Part shown: one piece after another, positions 19,007-26,610 of the stretch | Layout: each line of letters opens with the position of its first letter | Position numbering within the stretch: the first letter of the stretch is position 1 | The notes under the pieces: generated by a model | The model's input: only the letters and a program-made list of their open reading frames with translations | Databases searched by the model: none | What the model was told of the DNA's origin: nothing | Origin: Calothrix sp. NIES-2100 | GTDB taxonomy: Bacteria > Cyanobacteriota > Cyanobacteriia > Cyanobacteriales > Nostocaceae | DNA: 64,000 nucleotides | Direction of reading: 5' to 3' | Assembly: GCF_002368195.1 (NCBI RefSeq) | Contig: NZ_AP018178.1 | Span: forward strand, 2,426,238 to 2,490,237 | Made by a program: the position numbers and the translations under genes

Positions 19007-19433
19007 ATCTAAGCTTCTGTATTTCTATAATTTAAAGATATTTAAAGTTCAAGCATCGCCAAAACCTCCATTTTTTTTTGTACATTTTGTACAAGATTTT
19101 CCAGTTCAACTTACTACTATCAGCTTAGTGTTAGGTTATGTACCAGCAATCATCAAACTCAGCATCTCCAGTATCTACAGTATTTATGGCCTATGCTCAC
19201 TAGTTGCTCCAAGTGTGGCGACCAAATGCCCAGGCTCCTCTGCCTTTTGCCTGGTTATATTTTCCTACAATTAGAATAAATGGTGTTTATAGTATCGTAC
19301 ATCTTGAACAGCCAAGATATATTTTTTGTACATCTTGCATAGTCGGTCTGTAAACATATAAACTTATTATCTTAGCATAGGTCAAAAAACCTGTAACAAG
19401 TGAACTGTCTTCTTAATTATGAACAGGAGTGGT
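19007..19433. promoter_or_regulatory. Divergent promoter region with GTAC-centred repeats
   Basis: About 420 bases between the 1082-residue gene and the protease pro-region gene. It carries TTGTACATTTTGTACAA (about 19079-19095) and two direct copies of GTACATCTTG (19297-19306 and 19328-19337) in an AT-rich setting. These could be binding sites for a shared regulator of both transcripts. The 5-nt rather than 4-nt spacing argues against a standard cyanobacterial LexA box. Confidence 0.4.
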
Positions 19434-20138
19434 ATGAAGATATTTGCTTACCATGCCGAAGATGAAAACCCAGTGTCCAAGCATCGTGGTATTGATGCAC
19501 TTGCCACTGCTTTAAGAAGAGTTCATCTGTCTGGGATTAAAGCGAATCAAATAAAGCACCAGTTCCAAGAAGTAGAAGACAGCTTAAAAAGCTTATTAGA
19601 AAGCGAAACAGAACCGATAAGAAGTTTTGTTGAGTCAAAAAAACACTCGATTAACTCTGAATTTGAAAGTGTAAGCACTCAATGGTTTAGTTTTACTAAA
19701 ACGCACATAGTTAAGTTTCGTCAAAAGTATAAGAGTATACCTGTTTATGGCGCTCAGGTGACTGTTGAAGTTGATGAAAAGAATGAACTGTTGGCAATCA
19801 ACTCAGCTATTGGTGATCCTAATGGACTCAATGCATCTCCTCAAGTGGAACGCGATGAAATCAAACATTTGATTGAAGAAAAGAAAGGTTATAATTTGGC
19901 AGATGTAACCTTAAATCCAACTCTTTACTATTACTACGACTCAAACAACAAGTGCTGGCGACTGGTTTATATTACCGACATTAGGTACAAAGATCCCGAA
20001 AATCAAGTCAGACAGACAGAAAACAATAATGACTTCAAACCTATACCAGAAATGGTAGACTATGTAATCGATGCTCATACTAAAGAGATAGTTGTAGAAC
20101 TACCTCGTATGAGAACGCTTCAGAAAAAGTTGAGGTAG
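19434..20138 (+). CDS. Stand-alone pro-region (FTP/PepSY) of an M4 metalloprotease
   Basis: A 234-residue protein matching the propeptide of thermolysin-like proteases: an FTP-like part (QKYKSIPVYGAQVTVEVDEK, with AINSAIGDPNGL) and a PepSY-like part (PTLYYYYDSNNKCWRLVYIT, then MVDYVIDAHTKEIVVELP). In ordinary family members this folds as an intramolecular chaperone and inhibitor fused to the catalytic domain. Here it ends with its own stop 37 nt before the protease gene. I start at the ATG at 19434 because AGGAG (19425-19429) lies just upstream; the ATG at 19419 is in frame. No signal peptide is visible. Confidence 0.8.
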   Translation: MKIFAYHAEDENPVSKHRGIDALATALRRVHLSGIKANQIKHQFQEVEDSLKSLLESETEPIRSFVESKKHSINSEFESVSTQWFSFTKTHIVKFRQKYKSIPVYGAQVTVEVDEKNELLAINSAIGDPNGLNASPQVERDEIKHLIEEKKGYNLADVTLNPTLYYYYDSNNKCWRLVYITDIRYKDPENQVRQTENNNDFKPIPEMVDYVIDAHTKEIVVELPRMRTLQKKLR

Positions 20139-20175
20139 AAACAAGAGGATTATATGGATCGATGGGAGGAAGACA

Positions 20176-21153
20176 ATGATTGATTGCTTTGGTGACCCCT
20201 GTTCCTCCCATTGCCCGCAAAACTCTGATTCACAACTATCAATCCTAGAAAACAGCGAACTCAGTGTATGCAGCTATAACTTTGAGTTTCGTAGTTACCA
20301 GCATCACAAAGGAGATCTTCCTGGAGAACTACTAGTTAACGGTAATTGCATAGAGCAATGTGTGACTGCTCATAATAATGTTACCGAGGTGGCAAATTTT
20401 ATTCAAAATGTACTCCAGTACCAGCCAACCAATGGCAGTACTGCACAGTATATTTGTAGTATTAACTGTGTTGAAAATTATGATCAAATAGAGTGGCAAT
20501 ATGCCGCCTGGCTTGATCCGTACGAACAGGCGATCTTTGGACAGTGCATGGTCAACGGAAAACTACGTTCCCTTGCAGTTGCTCAAGACATAGTTGCTCA
20601 TGAGTTTTTCCACGGATTAACCTATCAGATAGTAGGGTTGGATTATTATGGGCAGTCAGGGGCGCTAGATGAATCCTATGCAGATATTTTTGGTATTTTG
20701 GTGGCTAATTTCCAAAATAGTGATATTGAAACATGGAACTGGGAGCTAGGAAGTGGCTTTGGTGACAATGGTCGAGCAATTCGGAGTTTAAGCAACCCTG
20801 CTATCTACGGTCAACCGGAGCACATGAATAATTACCGCATTTTACCTGACTTTGATGATTACGGTGGTGTTCACTACAACAGTGGTATTCATAACAAAGC
20901 GGCTTATTATTTACTGAGTTCTCAGGATGCTGAAGGTAACTACCTCTTCGATGCTACTTCTGGAGCTACACTTTTTTATCTAGCTTTAAGCCAGTTGTCC
21001 AAACAATCAGTCTTTAGTGATAGTCGGCGTGCTATTCAGCAGGTTGCCAGAACCCTATTTCGCCAAGATTCTAGCAAGTTAGAGAAACTTAGAGCTATTG
21101 CTACAGCTTTTGACAATGTAGGGATTGGTGATAACATCGGAATTTTTGAGTAA
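20176..21153 (+). CDS. Thermolysin-family (M4) metalloprotease catalytic protein
   Basis: A 325-residue zinc protease. The zinc motif AHEFFHGLTY (His142, Glu143, His146) is followed by GALDESYADIFG with the third ligand Glu166. GGVHYNSGIHNKAAY supplies the catalytic His at about 233. All key residues are present, so it should be active. The N-terminus is Cys-rich (Cys4, 9, 13, 32) and has no signal peptide, which is odd for a usually secreted family. GGGAGGA at 20164-20170 gives its own strong ribosome-binding site, so the split from the pro-region gene looks genuine and not a recent frameshift. Possible roles are a toxin or a cytosolic protease. Confidence 0.88.
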   Translation: MIDCFGDPCSSHCPQNSDSQLSILENSELSVCSYNFEFRSYQHHKGDLPGELLVNGNCIEQCVTAHNNVTEVANFIQNVLQYQPTNGSTAQYICSINCVENYDQIEWQYAAWLDPYEQAIFGQCMVNGKLRSLAVAQDIVAHEFFHGLTYQIVGLDYYGQSGALDESYADIFGILVANFQNSDIETWNWELGSGFGDNGRAIRSLSNPAIYGQPEHMNNYRILPDFDDYGGVHYNSGIHNKAAYYLLSSQDAEGNYLFDATSGATLFYLALSQLSKQSVFSDSRRAIQQVARTLFRQDSSKLEKLRAIATAFDNVGIGDNIGIFE

Positions 21154-21197
21154 GGGATTTGTTTATCCTTCTATTAGTAAACTACCCAGAAGGTGGT

Positions 21198-21217
21198 CAG
21201 ACCCCCGTCGGGGTCTG
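21198..21217 (+). terminator. Hairpin terminator after the M4 protease
   Basis: CAGACCCC and GGGGTCTG form an 8-bp GC-rich stem with the 4-nt loop CGTC, followed by TTAGTTTGT. It lies 44 nt after the protease stop and between two converging genes, so it may also serve the nitrilase-family gene on the other strand. Confidence 0.65.
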
Positions 21218-21274
21218 TTAGTTTGTCAGCCTCAATCGACTAAATTCGTCTGGACAAGAATACTAACGCAAGAT

Positions 21275-22090
21275 TTAAGTGAATATACGGTGTTGCAAAG
21301 AAGGCATTTGCCGACGGACTTGCTCTAGGCGAGAGGGTTTGATTTCCGCGATCGCTATTCCTGGTTGTTCGCCAGCATCAGCTAAAATTACACCCCAAGG
21401 GTCGATAATCATGGCGTGTCCGTGGGTTTGTCTTCTGGCGTAATGAGTGCCGGTTTGGGCAGGAGCAATTACGTAACAGGTGTTTTCAATTGCTCTGGCT
21501 TGTAGTAATATTTGCCAATGGTCTTTGCCTGTGAAGGCAGTAAAAGCCGCTGGTACAAACATTACATCGGCTCCTTTATCTGCTAAATGTCGGTACAATT
21601 CCGGGAAGCGGACATCATAGCAAATAGAAAGTCCCAAATTACCCAATTTTTCTGAAAAATACACAGGTGGCAGTTGCTTCCCAGCCATGACTGTGCTGGA
21701 TTCTTGATAGGTGTTGCCGTCCGGGACATTTACATCAAACAAATGTACTTTATAATACCGACAAACTTCTTGTCCGTTGGGGTCAATGAGTACAGTGGTG
21801 TTATAAAACTTACTTGTATTATCGACAAGCACGGGAAAGCTACCGCCCAGGATGGTCACTTGAAAACGCTGGGCCATTTTTTTCAGAAATATTTCGCTTT
21901 CACGGGCGATCGCTTCTGCTTGAGCAAGTTTGTCTTTTTCTTCTCCCATAAAAGAAAAGTTTTCTGGCAAACTCACTAATTCAGCACCTCGACGCACGGC
22001 AAGTTCAATTAATTCTTCCGCCTGTGCCAAATTTTTTTGTAAATTGGGCACACTAGTTAATTGGATAGCAGCTGCTAAATAAGGCTTCAT
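21275..22090 (-). CDS. Carbon-nitrogen hydrolase, Nit1/deaminated-glutathione amidase type
   Basis: A 271-residue nitrilase-superfamily enzyme with the catalytic triad Glu43 (SLPENFS), Lys114 (RYYKVHLFDV) and Cys157 (LSICYDVRFPELYR). The sequence DVNVPDGNTYQESSTVMAG and GHAMIIDPWGVILADAG are typical of the Nit1/NitFhit branch, whose members hydrolyse deaminated glutathione as metabolite repair. The cytoplasmic location and full length fit. The substrate assignment is by subfamily resemblance. Confidence 0.87.
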   Translation of the reverse strand: MKPYLAAAIQLTSVPNLQKNLAQAEELIELAVRRGAELVSLPENFSFMGEEKDKLAQAEAIARESEIFLKKMAQRFQVTILGGSFPVLVDNTSKFYNTTVLIDPNGQEVCRYYKVHLFDVNVPDGNTYQESSTVMAGKQLPPVYFSEKLGNLGLSICYDVRFPELYRHLADKGADVMFVPAAFTAFTGKDHWQILLQARAIENTCYVIAPAQTGTHYARRQTHGHAMIIDPWGVILADAGEQPGIAIAEIKPSRLEQVRRQMPSLQHRIFT

Positions 22091-22292
22091 AGCTTAGACA
22101 AAAAACAATGAATTGTGCGAGGTAGATTCTCAAATATACCGTTACTTAATGAACTGGGGAAATCAGTTAGACCAAGGTTAGCGTTGCTTTTGTTTAAGAA
22201 GCTGATTATACTCATCGTCTTAAGATCAATCTTGCTATGGGTTATAGTCATCTGCACACATTGAGCGCTAGGTTGTTATCAAATGTTGATAA

Positions 22293-22570
22293 ATGCTCTT
22301 AGCTGTGGATACCTCTGCTCTCGTTCAAACGTTTATTGCTGTATTTGTCTTAGCGGATGCGATCGGTAATATACCAGTCCACATATCGGTGTAGTTTTGG
22401 GTATTGTGGCAGCAATGTTTATGAGTTGGGTAATTTTACGTCTGGGAACCCACATCGACAAATGGATTGGTGCTGAAGGTGGGGTAATTGCGACTCAGCT
22501 TTTTGGTTTTCTGTTGGCGGCGCTGGCGGTGGAAATTGGTAGTACGGGAATTCGGGAGTTATTCTTTTAG
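22293..22570 (+). pseudogene. MarC-family membrane protein pseudogene
   Basis: From the ATG at 22293 the frame reads as a MarC N-terminus (MLLAVDTSALVQTFIAVFV, LADAIGNIPV) and then stops. In another frame MarC-like C-terminal sequence follows (ILRLGTHIDKWIGAEGGVIA, QLFGFLLAALAVEIGSTG) to the TAG at 22568. MarC proteins are about 200 residues, so roughly 330 nt of the middle are missing, and the join is out of frame. The gene is dead. The intact MarC neighbourhood beside AmpG-like genes is not otherwise seen here. Confidence 0.8.
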
Positions 22571-22681
22571 TACCTATTCCCCAAGTTCTCCTACTCTCAA
22601 TTTTGCTTCTTTACGTAAAATCATCCGGTAGGTATGGCAAGATAACTGCAATTCATCAGAGTCAGGAGAGACATTTAAAGG

Positions 22682-23971
22682 ATGAATCCAGTGCGATCGC
22701 TGCTACAAGTGTTTGGTAGCCGCAAGATGGCGGCTTTATTATTCCTCGGCTTTTCATCTGGTTTGCCGTTACTCTTAATCGGTAATACCTTAAAAGCTTG
22801 GATGACTGTAGAAAAGGTAGATTTGGCAGCTATTGGCTGGTTTAGCCTAGCGAGTTTACCTTATTCGTTAAAGTTTCTCTGGTCGCCGTTTCTCGATCGC
22901 TTTACTTTGCCCTTTTTAGGGCGGCGGCGGGGTTGGTTAGTTGTGACGCAGCTGTTGTTAGTAGTTGCGATCGCCATTATGGCATTCCAGCAACCTAAAC
23001 AAGCATTACAGCTGCTAGCCATTAACGCCATAGTCATTGCTTTTTTAAGCGCAACTCAAGATATTGCTGCTGATGCTTACCGCACGGACGTTTTGCAAAA
23101 ACTGGAAATGGGCGCAGGCGCAGCCGTTTTTATTTTGGGTTATCGTCTTGCGTTGTTAATCGCAGGTGCTTTAGCATTGATACTGGCCGATAGAATACCC
23201 TGGTCGTCAGTTTATTTGTTGATGGCTCTTATAATGGGATTGGGGATTTTTGCCACTTTGTTTGCACCAGAACCAGCCCAAATTAGCCCTCCAGCCTCTT
23301 TAAGCGCTGCGGTCATTTTACCTTTTGGCGAATTTTTCCAGCGCCAGGGAGTTATGCGAGGTATTTTCGTGCTTGTGTTCATTACTCTCTACAAACTGGG
23401 TGATGCTTTACTGAGTAATATGACCACGCCGTTTTTGCTGCAAATGGGTTTTAGCAAAACCGATATCGGCGCTATTCAAGTAGGTATGGGATTAATCGCT
23501 ACCATAGTTGGGGCGCTCTCCGGTGGGGCAATTTTAAGTAAAATCGGCATCAATCGGTCACTTTGGGTATTTGGTGTTCTCCAAGCTGTGAGTAATTTTG
23601 CGTACTTATCTCTAGCTTATATCGGTCAAAACCATCAAGCTATGGTTCTAGCGATCAACATCGAACAGTTTTGTGGCGGTTTGGGAACTGCTGCCTTTGT
23701 GGCATTTTTAATGAGTATGTGTAACCAGCAATTTTCCGCCACCCAGTATGCTTTGCTTTCTAGCTTGATGGCTGTCAGCCGCGATATTCTCGCGTCTCCG
23801 GGTGGGGCGATCGCCCAAAGCACAGGTTGGCCGTTATTTTTTATGATTACCATTGTTGCTGCTGTCCCAGGACTGTTGCTGTTACCAGTATTTGCCCCCT
23901 GGAACCCACAACCAGTAGCAATTCCTAGACCTGGACTTGAAGAAGAAGAGGATGTATGGGAAACCAAGTAG
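22682..23971 (+). CDS. AmpG-like MFS transporter
   Basis: A 429-residue, about 12-helix major facilitator protein. The motifs FLGFSSGLPLLLIGNTLKAW, LPYSLKFLWSPFLDRFTLPF, GRRRGWL and ATQDIAADAYRTDVL are characteristic of the AmpG family. That family imports anhydro-muropeptides into the cytoplasm for cell-wall recycling in Gram-negative bacteria. Transport of muropeptides here is inferred from family. The next gene overlaps its last 16 nt. Confidence 0.9.
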   Translation: MNPVRSLLQVFGSRKMAALLFLGFSSGLPLLLIGNTLKAWMTVEKVDLAAIGWFSLASLPYSLKFLWSPFLDRFTLPFLGRRRGWLVVTQLLLVVAIAIMAFQQPKQALQLLAINAIVIAFLSATQDIAADAYRTDVLQKLEMGAGAAVFILGYRLALLIAGALALILADRIPWSSVYLLMALIMGLGIFATLFAPEPAQISPPASLSAAVILPFGEFFQRQGVMRGIFVLVFITLYKLGDALLSNMTTPFLLQMGFSKTDIGAIQVGMGLIATIVGALSGGAILSKIGINRSLWVFGVLQAVSNFAYLSLAYIGQNHQAMVLAINIEQFCGGLGTAAFVAFLMSMCNQQFSATQYALLSSLMAVSRDILASPGGAIAQSTGWPLFFMITIVAAVPGLLLLPVFAPWNPQPVAIPRPGLEEEEDVWETK

Positions 23972-24363
23972 TTATTATTGTTGGTACGTTTATCCTCTTG
24001 CTGACTGGCCTGCTACTAGGCTATGTCCTCTCGCAATTAGTATTAGGATTTTTGGGCTTTAACCTCCTAAATTTTTTGGGAGCACTCAGCCTGATTCTGA
24101 TTTTTGGCACGCTGTATTACGTTTTATTTTGGCAATTGCGCAGAGAACAGATCCAATCAGAGTCATTCAATAGCGGAATATCAAACCAACCAGACACATT
24201 TATATATGAGAACGATATCAAGAATCGCTTGATTGCTCGGTTGGATGGTGACATAGATACTGCTGAACGGTTAATTGCACAAGCCAAGGAGAATTTTCCG
24301 GGGATGTCTGAAGATTGGTATGTTGAGAAAGTAATTGATGATTTGGACAGCGATCGCTCCTAA
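23956..24363 (+). CDS. Small two-helix membrane protein, unknown function
   Basis: A 135-residue protein overlapping the end of the ampG-like gene by 16 nt, so the two are probably co-transcribed and translationally coupled. Two hydrophobic segments (about 5-29 and 34-58) form a membrane hairpin. A polar cytoplasmic tail follows, ending in DIDTAERLIAQAKENFPGMS and EDWYVEKVIDDLD. The tail is a recurring motif in cyanobacterial hypothetical proteins; I cannot assign a role. Confidence 0.75.
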   Translation: MGNQVVIIVGTFILLLTGLLLGYVLSQLVLGFLGFNLLNFLGALSLILIFGTLYYVLFWQLRREQIQSESFNSGISNQPDTFIYENDIKNRLIARLDGDIDTAERLIAQAKENFPGMSEDWYVEKVIDDLDSDRS

Positions 24364-24466
24364 CTTTTGTTTGCGATCCCCTCAACACAGGTAAAATAAA
24401 TCAAGAAAACTTTACAAATCTATAGCTAGGTGCTGATAAAGTACCTAGTTCATGCTCATCCAAATT

Positions 24467-24631
24467 ATGGCTATTTTTCGTCAATACATTGCTCCTTTGT
24501 TGGTAGTGCTAGTATTTATCCTGGCTTTAGTAGCAGTCAGCGCCCGCATCTTTTTACCCTCAGATATGGCCGCCCCAGCACCGATTGAAGAAGTCGGGGT
24601 AATAGTTCAGATGAGTGCTATTCGTGCCTGA
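24467..24631 (+). CDS. Small single-span membrane protein
   Basis: A 54-residue protein starting MAIFRQYIAPLLVVLVFILA with one hydrophobic segment (about 8-30), then a short tail PSDMAAPAPIEEVG. An in-frame ATG at 24452 would add five residues. The compact membrane span and the conserved-looking tail suggest a genuine small gene of the kind common in cyanobacteria. The GNAT gene begins 17 nt before its stop, which suggests translational coupling. Confidence 0.6.
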   Translation: MAIFRQYIAPLLVVLVFILALVAVSARIFLPSDMAAPAPIEEVGVIVQMSAIRA

Positions 24632-25187
24632 GCCACTGCTACCAGGGTACAGTATTCGCCTAGGCTCCGCCTTAGATCGGGCGCTACTACTCAAATTCAT
24701 GCAACGGAGTTACCAGGATATTTTTCCCCCAGGAGACTTTTCCCACCTCGCACAAACAGTCGAGCAATACTTATCCAGTAACACGCCCTTGTGGTGGGTA
24801 GATGAGGATAGAGAAGTAGGGGAACAAGACAGGGAGACCAAAAGACGCGGGGACAGGGAGAAAGAACTCTCCGCGTCCCCGCGTCCCAGAGTCTTTGTTT
24901 CCCCCTCATCCCCCGTTGCTTGTCTCTGGGTAGGAAATGCCATCGATCAAATTAATGGAAGTCGCCATGCGCATATATTTCTGTTATATGTTGTTCCAGA
25001 ACATCGGCGGCGGGGTATTGGGACAGCGTTGATGAAATATCTAGAAAATTGGGCTACTCAAAGAGGCGATCGCCAAATTGGGTTACAAGTATTTCAATCG
25101 AACCAAGCCGCTTTGAATCTTTACGATCAACTTGGTTATCAAACCCAATCCCTGTGGATGGTAAAATCACTCAATATAGAAAAATAA
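24615..25187 (+). CDS. GNAT-family N-acetyltransferase
   Basis: A 190-residue acetyltransferase from a GTG start that overlaps the preceding small gene. The acetyl-CoA binding core is clear: IFLLYVVPEHRRRGIGTALM (motif A), then LQVFQSNQAALNLYDQLGYQ (motif B). Substrate unknown. Residues 66-100 (EVGEQDRETKRRGDREKELS onward) are low-complexity and are encoded by a typical intergenic GGGGACA/CGCGTCCC repeat inserted in frame between strands of the fold. This insertion is described separately. Confidence 0.85.
   Translation: MLFVPEPLLPGYSIRLGSALDRALLLKFMQRSYQDIFPPGDFSHLAQTVEQYLSSNTPLWWVDEDREVGEQDRETKRRGDREKELSASPRPRVFVSPSSPVACLWVGNAIDQINGSRHAHIFLLYVVPEHRRRGIGTALMKYLENWATQRGDRQIGLQVFQSNQAALNLYDQLGYQTQSLWMVKSLNIEK
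24811..24914. repeat. Intergenic-type repeat inside the GNAT coding sequence
   Basis: A segment of about 104 nt rich in GGGGACAGGGAG and the inverted CTCCGCGTCCCCGCGTCCC matches the style of repeats normally found between genes in this window. Here it lies wholly inside a coding frame and keeps it open, adding roughly 35 residues in a loop. Confidence 0.65.
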
Positions 25188-25243
25188 ACTAGTGCAGCAT
25201 GGCAGCAAAACTTAGGCAGTTAAAATGTAACAGACATAAAGTC

Positions 25244-25272
25244 TTCTGCCTTCTGCCTTCTGCCTACTGCCT
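25244..25272. repeat. TTCTGCC heptamer repeat
   Basis: Three TTCTGCC heptamers followed by the variant TACTGCC lie just upstream of the HEAT-repeat gene. It is the same short-tandem-repeat class as the other runs in the window, with a different unit. Confidence 0.7.
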
Positions 25273-25284
25273 GATTGCACTATT

Positions 25285-26040
25285 ATGTATGACGAAGAAG
25301 ACCTAAGCCTACTTGATATCGAAGTCGAACTAGAAAGCCCCTTGGATCGCCTGGAGCCACTTGCTGAATCAGAAGTGGCAAAACCCGATCCGGAAGAAAT
25401 GCTCGCTTTGTTAGACAATTCCCAACCGCAGCAACGAATGCTAGCGGCGCGTGCTTTTTGCGACATTGAAGATGAACGGGCTATTCCCCATCTGATCCGG
25501 CTGTTAACAGATACCTGTCCCTTAGTGCGGGTAAGCGCAGCCTATGCCATAGGGCGCAATCCAAGTCAAGATGCAGTAGAGCCTTTAATTACGCAACTCA
25601 ACCGAGATTGGAACGGCTATGTGCGTAAAGGTGTGGTTTGGGCTTTAGGAAATTGCCGCGATCGCCGTTCGTTAGCACCCCTAGCCGACGCTTTAAGAAC
25701 TGATATTTCCGCTGTGCGTTTGTGGGCTGCTAGCGCCTTAGCACAAATGGCAGAAGTCAGTTATGAAGCAGTTCTCGGAGCAATACCACCACTGATTGAA
25801 GCCTTAGTTAAAGATCCAACAGCCGCCGTCCGCAGTAACAGCGCTTGGGCGATTGGGCAATTGTGCCGCGAACTACCATCTAACGTAGTTTATGCCACAG
25901 CGATCGATGCTTTAATTGAAGCCTTTGCCGAAGATAAAGATTTAGGTGTGAGAGAAGACGCTAAAGCTTCACTATTAGGTGTAGGCGATCCTCGCGGTTT
26001 GCAGTTAATCGAAACCTTAGAACAAGAAGGATGGTTTTAG
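25285..26040 (+). CDS. HEAT-repeat protein
   Basis: A 251-residue protein with an acidic N-terminus (1-40) and about five HEAT/PBS-lyase-type helical repeats. Examples are AIPHLIRLLTDTCPLVRVSA, WNGYVRKGVVWALGNCRDRR and AVRSNSAWAIGQLCREL. Related cyanobacterial proteins include bilin lyases (CpcE/F type) and phycobilisome-degradation factors, but such repeats also serve general protein binding, so no function is assigned. No signal peptide; probably cytoplasmic. Confidence 0.8.
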   Translation: MYDEEDLSLLDIEVELESPLDRLEPLAESEVAKPDPEEMLALLDNSQPQQRMLAARAFCDIEDERAIPHLIRLLTDTCPLVRVSAAYAIGRNPSQDAVEPLITQLNRDWNGYVRKGVVWALGNCRDRRSLAPLADALRTDISAVRLWAASALAQMAEVSYEAVLGAIPPLIEALVKDPTAAVRSNSAWAIGQLCRELPSNVVYATAIDALIEAFAEDKDLGVREDAKASLLGVGDPRGLQLIETLEQEGWF

Positions 26041-26134
26041 ATCGCGTTGCGTGAAAGGCGATCGCACACGCATCCTCATATTTTCCACCATACATATAGT
26101 AATCCTATATGATTTGTGAAAATTCACCTTGTCC

Positions 26135-26167
26135 AGATCCCCGACTTCTTGAAGAAGTCGGGGATCT
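26135..26167. repeat. Perfect 33-nt hairpin of the AGAAGTCGGGGATCT family
   Basis: AGATCCCCGACTTCTT and its reverse complement meet with a one-base centre, and the following TAACTTTTCGCGAATGATTT extends similarity to the copy at about 30376-30426. A partial copy lies at about 4128-4142. It lies about 95 nt after the HEAT gene and could act as a transcription terminator or as a mobile hairpin. Confidence 0.75.
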
Positions 26168-26230
26168 AACTTTTCGCGAATGATTTAGGACTGCTATATC
26201 TTGCGATCGCTGTCCCGTTATATAAAAGCT

Positions 26231-26494
26231 GCAATTGTCGTCTCCAAAATGGCAATTGTAGTGTCCGAAATGGCAATTGTAGTATCAAAATCAGCAATTG
26301 TAGTGTCCGAAATGGCAATTGTAGCGCCCGAAATAGCAATTGTCGTCTCCGAAATAGCAATTGTAGTATCAAAATCAGCAATTGTAGTGTCCGAAATGGC
26401 AATTGTAGTATCAAAAATGGCAACTGTAGTGTCCGAAATGGCAATTGTAGTGTCCGAAATGGCAATTGTAGTGTCCAAAATCAGCAATTGTAGG
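26231..26494. repeat. 21-bp tandem repeat array, 12.5 copies
   Basis: Twelve full and one partial copy of GCAATTGTAGTGTCCGAAAT plus one base, with the CAATTG palindrome in every full copy except one (CAACTG). Variants (TATCAAAATC, CGCCCGAAAT) alternate in patches, which suggests unequal duplication. Because the unit is a multiple of three and lacks stops, several frames on both strands stay open; none has a credible start and ribosome-binding site. Confidence 0.9.
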
Positions 26495-26560
26495 GACACA
26501 GCAAAACCTGTGTCCTCACAAGAAATCTATCGATATTAAAATTCCCCTAAATAATTACCC

Positions 26561-26602
26561 ATTCCCCATTCCCCATTCCCCATTCCCCATTCCCCATTCC
26601 CC
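26561..26602. repeat. ATTCCCC heptamer repeat, 6 copies
   Basis: Six tandem ATTCCCC units lie immediately downstream of the CHAT gene (minus strand), followed by degenerate units up to its stop codon at 26611. Confidence 0.9.
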
Positions 26603-26610
26603 ATTACCCA

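Noticed and set aside
19079..19095. LexA (SOS) box in the divergent promoter
   Set aside because: GTAC half-sites are five instead of four bases apart and the flanking bases do not fit the cyanobacterial consensus.
24629..24631. Frameshift joining the 54-residue protein and the GNAT enzyme
   Set aside because: The overlap is short, the GTG start gives a normal GNAT N-terminus, and the upstream frame is a complete small membrane protein.
26231..26494. CRISPR array
   Set aside because: Units are contiguous with no spacers and no cas genes are near.
26166..26539. Open frames on both strands over the 21-bp repeat
   Set aside because: They exist because the repeat unit is a multiple of three without stops; no ribosome-binding site or recognisable family.
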